This document shows positions 1 through 8,139 of a stretch of DNA of 9,762 nucleotides, piece by piece. The DNA lies in NCBI GenBank assembly GCA_902772565.1, contig CACYBJ010000243.1:1-9762 (forward strand), given 5' to 3'. Numbering within the stretch: the stretch's first letter is position 1; the number at the start of each line of letters is the position of its first letter. The notes below the pieces were generated by a model. The model was not told where the DNA came from and searched no databases. It worked only from the letters and a program-made list of their open reading frames with translations. The translations under genes were made by a program, and so were the position numbers. Source of the DNA: an uncultured Lachnospiraceae bacterium. GTDB taxonomy: Bacteria > Bacillota > Clostridia > Lachnospirales > Lachnospiraceae.

Positions 1-106
1 AAACTTGAGAGCCACGCCATTCAAAGTCCACTTCGTGGAGGCGTGGCCTACGTGCTGCAAAGTTTTCATAGAAAACTTTACACCACCTTCACCGAAGTGT
101 CCGGTG
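1..106. repeat. Palindrome-rich intergenic element, possibly cut by the window edge
   Basis: No gene is visible here. Three inverted repeats lie side by side. The first is compound: an 8-bp stem pairs 11-18 with 40-47 (GCCACGCC/GGCGTGGC) and encloses a 5-bp hairpin, 27-31 with 35-39 (TCCAC, loop TTC, GTGGA). The second is a perfect 9-bp stem with a 3-base loop, 59-67 with 71-79 (AAAGTTTTC/GAAAACTTT). The third is a 5-bp stem, 90-94 with 102-106 (CACCG/CGGTG). CACTTCG at 29-35 also recurs inverted at 93-99. This could be an extragenic palindromic repeat family, a structured RNA or the 3' region of a transcript. The inverted repeats are seen directly; the nature of the element is not established. 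Confidence 0.5.
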
Positions 107-115
107 ATTAGTTAA

Positions 116-142
116 ATATCGGCCCCGATTCAGGGCCGATAT
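116..142 (-). terminator. Probable intrinsic terminator after the left-block operon
   Basis: A perfect 10-bp stem, ATATCGGCCC at 116-125 paired with GGGCCGATAT at 133-142, encloses a 7-base loop. It starts 5 bases past the stop codon of the last gene (TAA at 150-148). The stem is GC-rich at its loop end, as expected for a terminator. On the minus strand only a short, broken T stretch follows (TTAAC, after the stem's final AT), so the U-tract is weak. It may instead be an RNA-stabilising 3' hairpin. Confidence 0.55.
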
Positions 143-147
143 AAATA

Positions 148-2037
148 TTAATTGGTTGTAGCAATCATGTCAACCATAGCCCAATGCGGATTGTCTTCTC
201 CGTCATCGGAGTCATCATAGTAAACATAGAAGAAGGTTGAATCTACGGTTTCTACACTGTTAACCTTTGTTCTTCTGAGATACATGTTCTTGTTGAAAGA
301 AATGTGGCAGGAGAAGCAGGTATCTGTGTACTTAACGTACTGATCCACAACTATGTCACTGAACTTAGGATCGAGACATGAATGGTCTGATATGAAAGTG
401 ATATCAGGACTTGTTGAGTAATCTGCAGCAAGGTTGTAATAGTAAGAATCTACAATGAGTTCTTTCTGCATGGTCTTAACACCGTATGCACCCTCACCTG
501 CAAGGTCTCTTGTAATAAAGTCTTCCCAATCCTGTGCAATCTTAAGAGCCGTAGCCTTAAGATCCTCAGGAATCTCACCTGTTTCAAATACGGAAGATAC
601 ATCCACAGAAACGTTTCCGGACTCATCCGGAGTAACTGCAATTTCAGTGCCGTCTGCCTTGAACACCTTGATTTCAGGTGTGTTTACAAGTCCCTTTACT
701 TCGTAAACATCTGTTGCAGGAAGATCAACATACTCTGCAACATACTGGAACTTAGTATCGGTAATACCGGCCTGGGTCTTGTATGTATCGTCAACCGCAA
801 CTCCGTTAATGGTTACGGAACAGGTGCTCGGAATACTTACTTTGTAATTGTTAAGCATGATTTCGCCTACGGGAGCTACGCCTTTGACCTTCCAGTCAGT
901 AACTTTAAGGAGACCGAAGATAACTCTCGGATTCTCGGACTGAAGAGTCATTTTGGCAATCATCTTGTCGCCGTCATAAATATCATAGACGGGAGCCTGA
1001 GTATCGTAGCTGGCCTTATCAAGTTCATACTTAAGTGAAGCAGGCTTACCGATTTCCGCAAGCCATGCATTAAGAAGTACGTCCGGTGCTTCGAAAGGAG
1101 TCGATGTGGCAGAAATATCAATGGTCTTTGATGCGGTTCCGTCACTGATGCTCTTTCTGAAATCTTCCACAAATCCCGCAATGGCATTGTCTGCCTGGGA
1201 TGCCTCATACTGCTTTAAGCACTTTTCGGTATATAAAAGGAATATGATTCCAAGTATCAAAAGAACGCCTGCATAGGCGGCAAAGAGTTTCCAGAACAGT
1301 TTGCTCTTCTTTGGCTTGTCTCCGTTTACAGGTCCTCCCGGACGACGCGTATTCTGAGGTCTTGCCGGACGTGTGGCTGCGCCTCTGCCTGTGTTTCTTC
1401 CCGGTACGGGACGTCCCGACTGAGGTCTTGCTCCGGCAGATGCAGGCCTTGTGCCAGCCGGTCTTGTACCCGCTGCCGCTGGTCTTTCTCCTGCAGTTCT
1501 GTTTCCTGCCGTCTGAGGTCTTGCCCCTGCTGACTGAGGTCTGGTGCCCGATCCTGCAGGTCTTGCTCCCGCAGGTCTGTTTCCGCTGTTAGGTCTTACT
1601 CCCGCAGGTCTGTTTCCTGTAGCAGCAGTTCTGTTACCTGTTCCCGCAGGTCTGTTTCCTGCTGACTGAGGTCTTGTTCCCGATCCTGCAGGTCTTGTTC
1701 CGGCAGAGGCAGGTCTCGTTCCGGTAGGTCTATTTCCTGCCGACTGAGGTCTGGTACCGGATCCTGCAGGCCTTGCTCCCGCAGGTCTGTTTCCGCTGTT
1801 GGGTCTCGCAGCTGTTCTTCCGCCTGTAGCTATGGAATCATATTCACTTAATTCCTTCTTGGCCCAGGCATCCATCTCTGCTCCGGCAGATGCTCTCACA
1901 CGGCTGTTTACAGCCCTGTTTCCGCTCTGCATATTGCTTCTTATGCGTCTTCTCTTCTCCAGTTCCTCAGCGCTTAGGTTGAAGTTGCCCGAAGAAGAAT
2001 TATTTGTATTTACATCGTAAAAATTATCGTTATCCAT
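148..2037 (-). CDS. Single-pass membrane protein with cytoplasmic Arg/Pro/Gly/Ala repeats and an exported C-terminal region
   Basis: This 629-residue protein is of unknown function. Residues 1-73 are hydrophilic. Residues about 74-235 are a low-complexity stretch built from RPAG, RPQSAG and GNRP units, with many Arg and almost no acidic residues. Residues about 247-269 form one membrane segment preceded by KPKKSK, so the positive-inside rule places the repeats in the cytoplasm and residues 270-629 outside. The outer part seems to hold two or more small domains: one around 386-480 with a 'VxINGVxVDD' strand pattern, and an NTF2-like-looking end at about 495-629 carrying C554 and a C574-x-x-C577 pair. 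The layout recalls TcaA/YvbJ-type envelope proteins, but that is a weak impression. The start is firm: AGGAGG lies 5 bases before the ATG and contains the preceding gene's TAG. It is the last gene of the block. The repeat region could vary in length between strains. Confidence 0.85.
   Translation of the reverse strand: MDNDNFYDVNTNNSSSGNFNLSAEELEKRRRIRSNMQSGNRAVNSRVRASAGAEMDAWAKKELSEYDSIATGGRTAARPNSGNRPAGARPAGSGTRPQSAGNRPTGTRPASAGTRPAGSGTRPQSAGNRPAGTGNRTAATGNRPAGVRPNSGNRPAGARPAGSGTRPQSAGARPQTAGNRTAGERPAAAGTRPAGTRPASAGARPQSGRPVPGRNTGRGAATRPARPQNTRRPGGPVNGDKPKKSKLFWKLFAAYAGVLLILGIIFLLYTEKCLKQYEASQADNAIAGFVEDFRKSISDGTASKTIDISATSTPFEAPDVLLNAWLAEIGKPASLKYELDKASYDTQAPVYDIYDGDKMIAKMTLQSENPRVIFGLLKVTDWKVKGVAPVGEIMLNNYKVSIPSTCSVTINGVAVDDTYKTQAGITDTKFQYVAEYVDLPATDVYEVKGLVNTPEIKVFKADGTEIAVTPDESGNVSVDVSSVFETGEIPEDLKATALKIAQDWEDFITRDLAGEGAYGVKTMQKELIVDSYYYNLAADYSTSPDITFISDHSCLDPKFSDIVVDQYVKYTDTCFSCHISFNKNMYLRRTKVNSVETVDSTFFYVYYDDSDDGEDNPHWAMVDMIATTN
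1531..1590 (-). repeat. Copy 2 of a 60-base direct repeat inside the repeat array
   Basis: The copy starting at 1590 on the minus strand (AACAGCGGAAACAGACC...) matches the copy at 1800-1741 over 60 bases with 4 mismatches that I counted by eye. Both encode the same residues, NSGNRPAGARPAGSG onward through TRPQS. The offset is 210 bases, which is 70 codons, so reading frame is kept. All four differences are silent. Confidence 0.8.
1741..1800 (-). repeat. Copy 1 of the 60-base direct repeat
   Basis: This is the partner of the copy at 1531-1590. It encodes residues 80-99, matching residues 150-169 exactly, and identity continues to 101/171 at protein level. The much higher nucleotide identity than between other units suggests a fairly recent in-frame segmental duplication. 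Confidence 0.8.
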
Positions 2038-2046
2038 GGTTACCTC

Positions 2047-3135
2047 CTACTGTACTACGAAAGCTGTAGGCAGCTTCCATGATGAATTCTTGTAATAGAA
2101 AGTAACGCTGGTCATCTCGTATGAACCGTTATAGTACATGGTTGATGAGCTGCCGCCGTCAAGGTTGGCTGCGTTGATTGCACCGTACTCAAGCATGATA
2201 CCGATAAGGTCGGCTGCGGTAGCGCCAAGATGTCCCGAAGCTCCACGTCCGTCTGTTACAAGAAGAAGGATTGCACCGTCTGCTCTCTGACCGATGGCAG
2301 TTCTCGGGTTGGCACCGGAGCCCTGACCGTTAAGCTGACGACCTTCGCCGTTAATAACAAGAGGAACGAAATGGTTATTGGAATCGGAGGATTCTTCCTG
2401 GAAGGAAACCGCATCTCTGATTCCTGCTTCCGCAACGTAGTTCTTAACATCTTCAATTGTGAAGCCGTTCATATCTTTAATAACAAGAATGTTTTCGTTT
2501 GTAAGACCGATAAGGTAGAGTCCTGTAAGACCGGAAGGTGCGTTGTAGGTAATGGTACCGTTCTGAACAACCACACCCATAGGCTGACCGCCCTTGTTAC
2601 CGGTGGATACGTAAAGACCGCCGTTTACGCCGGCAATACATCCTGCTCCGGTTACGATTTCATCAAGATTCTTTCCGTAGGTAGGCCATCCGTTGTTATA
2701 AACCGAACCAACCTTTACCTTGGACGGATCCTGGATGATCATCATCTTTCCGAAGAAGGAACGTCCGGAAATCTCTTCGATTCTGATGCCGTTGGTATCG
2801 AATACTTCGTTGGTTGCAACAGGTTCGGGAGTACCGTCACCGTCGCTGTCGTTGGTATTGATCTTAATAAGGTCTTCGTTGATGGTAGTATCCATCTGCT
2901 CCATGGTATTTTTGTTTACCACTGCCTGGATATCCTCATCGGAACATACCCATGAAGCAAGGAACTTCAACTGTCCTGTTTCAAGAATGGTTGTAATAAA
3001 CAGTTCCTTTGCAGCCTCAGAAGGACCGTTACAGCATCTGTAAATTGCAAAGTACAGTGTTCCGACTAACATCACAACTGTTAAGAGAAGCACAAGAAGA
3101 GCTCTTCCTACATACTTCAAAACTTTTTTACCCAT
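2047..3135 (-). CDS. Membrane-anchored phosphodiester glycosidase family protein (NAGPA domain)
   Basis: This 362-residue protein has basic residues (GKK, K7) then a hydrophobic segment at about 11-31, which acts as an uncleaved anchor or signal; the Cys pair at 34-35 does not sit in a lipobox. The rest is predicted outside the cell. Residues about 120-362 form the NAGPA domain, named for the enzyme that removes GlcNAc from phosphodiester-linked mannose. Visible motifs are GVNGG at 169-173, NPRTAIG at 277-283, TDGRG at 294-298 and LDGGSSS at 325-331, the last being the family hallmark. In bacteria the substrate is usually unknown; hydrolysis of a sugar phosphodiester in an envelope polymer is inferred. 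A DSDGDG segment (96-101) before the domain resembles a Ca2+-binding loop. The gene lies 44 bases after gtrA, with GGAGAG 11 bases before ATG. Its TAG stop overlaps the next gene's ribosome binding site. Confidence 0.88.
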   Translation of the reverse strand: MGKKVLKYVGRALLVLLLTVVMLVGTLYFAIYRCCNGPSEAAKELFITTILETGQLKFLASWVCSDEDIQAVVNKNTMEQMDTTINEDLIKINTNDSDGDGTPEPVATNEVFDTNGIRIEEISGRSFFGKMMIIQDPSKVKVGSVYNNGWPTYGKNLDEIVTGAGCIAGVNGGLYVSTGNKGGQPMGVVVQNGTITYNAPSGLTGLYLIGLTNENILVIKDMNGFTIEDVKNYVAEAGIRDAVSFQEESSDSNNHFVPLVINGEGRQLNGQGSGANPRTAIGQRADGAILLLVTDGRGASGHLGATAADLIGIMLEYGAINAANLDGGSSSTMYYNGSYEMTSVTFYYKNSSWKLPTAFVVQ

Positions 3136-3179
3136 GTCTCTACAATCTCTCCGTATTCAATAAAATAAACTATCTCTGC

Positions 3180-3665
3180 CTACTCTTCGGCAGATGCCCT
3201 ATCCTTTCCCGCAGGAGTCTTAAATACCCATCTCCTCTGGATTTGATAACTTACAACAAAAAGTCCCACATCCACTATCATCTTAATGACGGTAACTGCG
3301 AAGCTTCCTTTCTTAAGCCCCAGAAGGCTTATGGAGATTCCGGATACCAGAAGGTAAGACAGAAGCAGCTGGCAGACTGCCAGAGAATAGTATCTTACCA
3401 GAGAACTCTTTACGGAAGAATCGGACTTAAATACCACTTTGCGGTTGATCATGTAATTAACTATGGAACTTACCACTCTTGCGCCTGCCGTGGCAATAAA
3501 GATTATGGCATTCTCGGAAAGGGAAACCATGTTCTTATCGGTGGCATAACCCAGTCCCATGTTGATCAACGTAAATAATCCGATATCCGTGAAAAAGCAC
3601 AGTCCGGAACTGATCATATATTTAATAAAGGACGCAAATTTTTTCAAGGAAAAACCTGATGACAT
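3180..3665 (-). CDS. GtrA family membrane protein
   Basis: This 161-residue protein has four hydrophobic segments, at about 14-36, 51-72, 92-113 and 122-142, the usual size and layout of GtrA. Two family motifs are clear: NYMINRKVVF at 70-79 at the end of the second helix and YQIQRRWVF at 140-148 at the end of the fourth. GtrA proteins are thought to help move undecaprenyl-linked sugars across the membrane, working with a GtrB/DPM1-like GT2; exactly such a gene precedes it. The gap to that gene is 10 bases, and the GT2's TAG stop begins the Shine-Dalgarno-like TAGAGGTG, so coupled translation is likely. The flippase role is known for the family; the sugar carried here cannot be read from sequence. 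Confidence 0.92.
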   Translation of the reverse strand: MSSGFSLKKFASFIKYMISSGLCFFTDIGLFTLINMGLGYATDKNMVSLSENAIIFIATAGARVVSSIVNYMINRKVVFKSDSSVKSSLVRYYSLAVCQLLLSYLLVSGISISLLGLKKGSFAVTVIKMIVDVGLFVVSYQIQRRWVFKTPAGKDRASAEE

Positions 3666-3675
3666 TCACGCACCT

Positions 3676-4383
3676 CTATTTTCTTTTTCCGAAAAGTTCA
3701 CGACCGATGAACTTAAAAATCACTTTGTAAATCCTGATGGAATCCTTTACAGGATTAAAGTGGGATGATTCGTTGTCATCGATGTAAACAGTATCAATTG
3801 TTACTTCATGAACGCCGATACCCAGTTTCTTAAATACCAGAAGCTGTTCGGTTTCATACTCGTAACGTTCACCCTTGATTCTCAGCATATCCTTAAGGTG
3901 CTCATAAGGAATGGCTCTGAGTCCGGTCTGAGTATCGGTGATTTTAATGCCGCAAAGCCTGAAAATAAAGCTGGTAAGGTTGTTGCCGAACTTGCTCTTA
4001 AAAGGTACTTCCGGCCTTGAAAAATCACGAACGCCAAGGATGATGTCGCCCTTGTGTCCTGCCATGGAATATACACATGCCGCAATATCCTTAGGCAGAT
4101 GCTGTCCGTCGCCGTCTACGGTGATTACACCGTCTATTCCCGGACGGTTCTTTAAGCAGTACTTAAAGGCCGTTTTCATGGCGCGGCCCTTACCTCTGTT
4201 AACGTAATGATGGATTACGGTAACGCCGGGTTTTGCTGCCACTTCCTTAAAGAAAACCTTTTTGTCTTCCGCACTTCCGTCATCAACCACAAGCACGTCG
4301 GTAAAACCGTATTCCAAAAGACCGTCGACGGTCTTAACAAGCTTTTCATCGGGATTGTATGAAGGAACAATAACTGTAATCAT
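3676..4383 (-). CDS. Family 2 glycosyltransferase, DPM1-like, soluble form
   Basis: This 235-residue GT-A enzyme transfers a sugar from a nucleotide donor, most likely to a polyprenyl phosphate carrier. The N-terminal VPSYNP at 7-12, the VVDDGS strand, the NRGKGRAMKTA segment and the VDGDGQH metal-binding motif are typical of dolichyl-phosphate mannosyltransferase-like GT2 proteins, as is TDTQTGLRAIP further on. Unlike GtrB and many polyprenyl-phosphate glycosyltransferases, it has no C-terminal membrane helices, so membrane contact probably comes through the adjacent GtrA protein; that is inference. Its ATG shares one base with the TAA of the PAP2 gene (TAATG), and only a weak purine-rich stretch (AGAAGAAA) precedes it, which suggests translation coupled to the upstream gene. 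Donor and acceptor specificity cannot be assigned. Confidence 0.92.
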   Translation of the reverse strand: MITVIVPSYNPDEKLVKTVDGLLEYGFTDVLVVDDGSAEDKKVFFKEVAAKPGVTVIHHYVNRGKGRAMKTAFKYCLKNRPGIDGVITVDGDGQHLPKDIAACVYSMAGHKGDIILGVRDFSRPEVPFKSKFGNNLTSFIFRLCGIKITDTQTGLRAIPYEHLKDMLRIKGERYEYETEQLLVFKKLGIGVHEVTIDTVYIDDNESSHFNPVKDSIRIYKVIFKFIGRELFGKRK

Positions 4384-4967
4384 TATGCGTTTTCTTCTTT
4401 CTCTTGTTTATTTGCTGTAACTTTTCCGTAAATCTTATTGCCGACGATGTTAACAACTGTACCGATAATGGTACCGGAAAGAATACCGCAGATAACATCT
4501 GTCGGGAAATGAACACCTACATAAAGTCTTGAAATGGCAATCAGGAAAGCAACTGCAATAACCGTAACCGACATCCATTTCTTAGGAAGATTCTTACACA
4601 TTGCTACGGCAGATGCAAAACTTGCTGCCGCATGTCCTGACGGGAATGAGCCTGCATCTGTCTCTTTGGCAACTTTCCATATAACAAAACCACGGTCTTT
4701 AAGTTCTTTAAGATCGTAAGGTCGTGTACGTGCCACCAAAGGTTTAATGATTTCATTGTTTATAATAAGTGAAAGAACCAGAGCACATGCGGAATAAATA
4801 CCTGCTTTTCTAGTTTTCTTAAAGAAAAGAAGGAGGATTGTAAGGGCAATCCAGGCAAGTCCCTTGTCTCCGAGATGTGTGATATTGGGGAAAATAAGGT
4901 CCAAAAATCCGCATCTTATGTGTTCCTGAATGAACATTAAAACATCATTGTCAATACTCAGTAACAT
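4383..4967 (-). CDS. PAP2 family lipid phosphatase (undecaprenyl-diphosphatase type)
   Basis: The protein has 194 residues from the start chosen here. All three PAP2 phosphatase motifs are intact: KPLVARTRP at 75-83 (K-x6-R-P), PSGH at 109-112, and SRLYVGVHFPTD at 146-157 with the catalytic His153 and Asp157. Several hydrophobic segments make it an integral membrane protein with the active site expected on the outer face. BcrC-like members dephosphorylate undecaprenyl diphosphate to recycle the lipid carrier, which fits the following GT2 and gtrA genes. Phosphatidylglycerophosphate or other lipid phosphates are possible alternatives. The frame stays open to an ATG at 5012, but the ATG at 4967 has GGGAG seven bases upstream and the earlier one would start inside the predicted -10 box. 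It is the first gene of the left block. Confidence 0.92.
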   Translation of the reverse strand: MLLSIDNDVLMFIQEHIRCGFLDLIFPNITHLGDKGLAWIALTILLLFFKKTRKAGIYSACALVLSLIINNEIIKPLVARTRPYDLKELKDRGFVIWKVAKETDAGSFPSGHAAASFASAVAMCKNLPKKWMSVTVIAVAFLIAISRLYVGVHFPTDVICGILSGTIIGTVVNIVGNKIYGKVTANKQEKEENA

Positions 4968-4974
4968 TACTCTA

Positions 4975-4979
4975 CTCCC
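4975..4979 (-). promoter_or_regulatory. Ribosome binding site fixing the PAP2 start
   Basis: GGGAG on the minus strand lies 7 bases before the ATG at 4967. The alternative upstream ATG at 5012 has no Shine-Dalgarno sequence and overlaps the predicted -10 box, so 4967 is preferred. Confidence 0.65.
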
Positions 4980-5012
4980 ATTATATTGTATTTTCTTTGT
5001 ATAAGATACCAC

Positions 5013-5018
5013 ATTATA
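5013..5018 (-). promoter_or_regulatory. Predicted sigma-A -10 box of the left-block operon
   Basis: A perfect TATAAT lies at 5018-5013 in the only gap of note between the two gene blocks (4968-5059). Transcription would start near 5006, giving a leader of about 40 bases before the PAP2 ATG. The -35 region at the right spacing is only a T-rich run on the minus strand, not a recognisable TTGACA, and no TG extension precedes the -10 box. The surrounding AT-rich DNA raises the chance of a coincidental match. Confidence 0.45.
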
Positions 5019-5059
5019 GCGGTTTAGTATATTAAAAAAATATTAATTTTTCTATACTT

Positions 5060-6024
5060 TTATTTACCGAAGTAAATAATCATGCAGAAAACTATGTAAT
5101 GAAGCGGATAGGCTGCATAAAAAGCAATGCGGAGCCACTTGTTCATCCTGCCGGGAATTTTAACGTAGCGGTCGGCATCTGCCTTCTTCTTTTTGGCCAT
5201 GCCCGTTCTTTCCTTAAACATTTCCTGCTCGGTCTTTGGCTTTTCGGGCTCTGCCTTCTCTTCCTTATAAAGCATTACCAAGAAGGATCCGATGGCCGCA
5301 CCCACTATGTAAACCATACCGGAAAACGGAAGCAGTATTACCGCTGCCATAAATGATACCACGGTTCTCGCCGACTTCTTTTCTCTGAAGAAATAGAATA
5401 TCAGGCTGTATACGAGTATTTCCGTACTTGCCTCGGAAAATGCGGTGAACAACGCAAATCCCAGCACAGTAAGTATGGTAACAATCGCGAAGCTTGTACG
5501 CTTTTCCGCAAATTTCTTTCTGTAAATTCCTATGCAGCAGATAAGTAAGAATCCGGCTGTAAGGGACATGAGTCCGCAGGAAAAATAGAGAATATTGGCG
5601 GAATCGTAAAGGGTCGCATAGTAGTTCTGGGCTGTGGTTCCCAGTTTGTGTCCTATGTCCGCAATGGCCTTTTCGTAGCGAAAGTCCTTGGAAGACATGT
5701 CCACTACCTTTTCACCTGCGGCAGTCATGGATGCGATGTTGGCGCTGATGGCCTTATCGATTTTGTCCATAACCATGTTGGTGTAGTAAAGATAGGCGGA
5801 CTCGGCTGCAAAAGCAAAGGCCGCAAGACGTACGAAATACATTTTACGGTTGGTTGAATGATAGTATCCTTCCACCATAAGGAAAGTAATTACAGGGATG
5901 ATCATGGTTCCCAGAATCCTCATGGAGGTAAACGCGAAGTAATACTTTTCACCGTCCACGAAGTAGAGGGAAGCATTACCGGCTATCATGGCTATCACAA
6001 CCAGAATTTTAAGTGTCAGTCGGT

Positions 6025-6028
<4 letters not shown>
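5060..6028 (-). CDS. TraX family membrane protein with an enlarged extracellular-type loop
   Basis: This 322-residue polytopic protein resembles TraX, named for the F-pilin acetylase and related to membrane acyltransferases. Visible family features are the N-terminal LKILVVIAM helix (5-14), MRILGTMIIPVITFLMVEGYYHSTNRK around 36-62 (family pattern: R-x-x-G, P-x-x-x-F, L-V-E-G-x-x-H-T-x-N), the KMYFVRLAAFAF segment, and a C-terminal FYAAYPLHYIVF at 303-314 matching the FYPxHL-type end. Two departures stand out. The Asp-His pair I expect after the first Met of helix 1 is Gly17-Asn18. A hydrophilic insert of about 55 residues (roughly 85-140) separates the ESAYLYYTN segment from the next helix. 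The basic loop at about 255-298 is presumably cytoplasmic. Its role in Clostridia is unknown. The ATG overlaps the GH13 stop as ATGA, so it is translationally coupled. No convincing terminator follows. Confidence 0.82.

Positions 6029-8131
<2,103 letters not shown>

Positions 8132-8139
<8 letters not shown>

Larger units (their letters stand above)
1333..1818 (-). repeat. Arg/Pro/Gly/Ala-rich coding repeat array
   Basis: This stretch encodes residues about 74-235 of the membrane protein as irregular units such as RPAG, TRPASAG and RPQSAGNRP. Codons vary between units (AGA, AGG and CGT for Arg; CCT, CCC and CCG for Pro), so most units are old or drifted copies. The exception is the 60-base duplication listed separately. 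This is a protein-coding repeat: there is no uniform repeat/spacer pattern of the CRISPR kind. Confidence 0.85.

Noticed and set aside
1311..1592. Plus-strand open frame across the repeat region, giving a Leu/Pro-rich product
   Set aside because: The repetitive GC-rich codons of the opposite strand keep stop codons away; the product is only the antisense image of the RP repeats.
1333..1818. Possible CRISPR or tandem DNA repeat array
   Set aside because: Units are irregular in length, codon-variable and in frame with a protein; there are no constant repeats with unique spacers.
2230..2955. Open frame of 241 codons on the plus strand opposite the phosphodiester glycosidase
   Set aside because: It lies wholly within a clear NAGPA-domain gene on the other strand, has no ribosome binding site that I see and its translation has no recognisable domain; it is a codon-usage shadow.
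4980..4985. Second TATAAT on the minus strand
   Set aside because: Transcription from it would start inside or just after the PAP2 ribosome binding site, leaving no usable leader, and no -35 box is seen.
4968..5012. Longer PAP2 start at the ATG at 5012
   Set aside because: It overlaps the TATAAT box and has no Shine-Dalgarno sequence; the ATG at 4967 has GGGAG at good spacing.
5033..5050. AT-only inverted repeat just after the TraX gene as a terminator
   Set aside because: The stem would be made only of A-T pairs and is imperfect; it is not convincing as an intrinsic terminator, so how the right block ends transcription is unclear.
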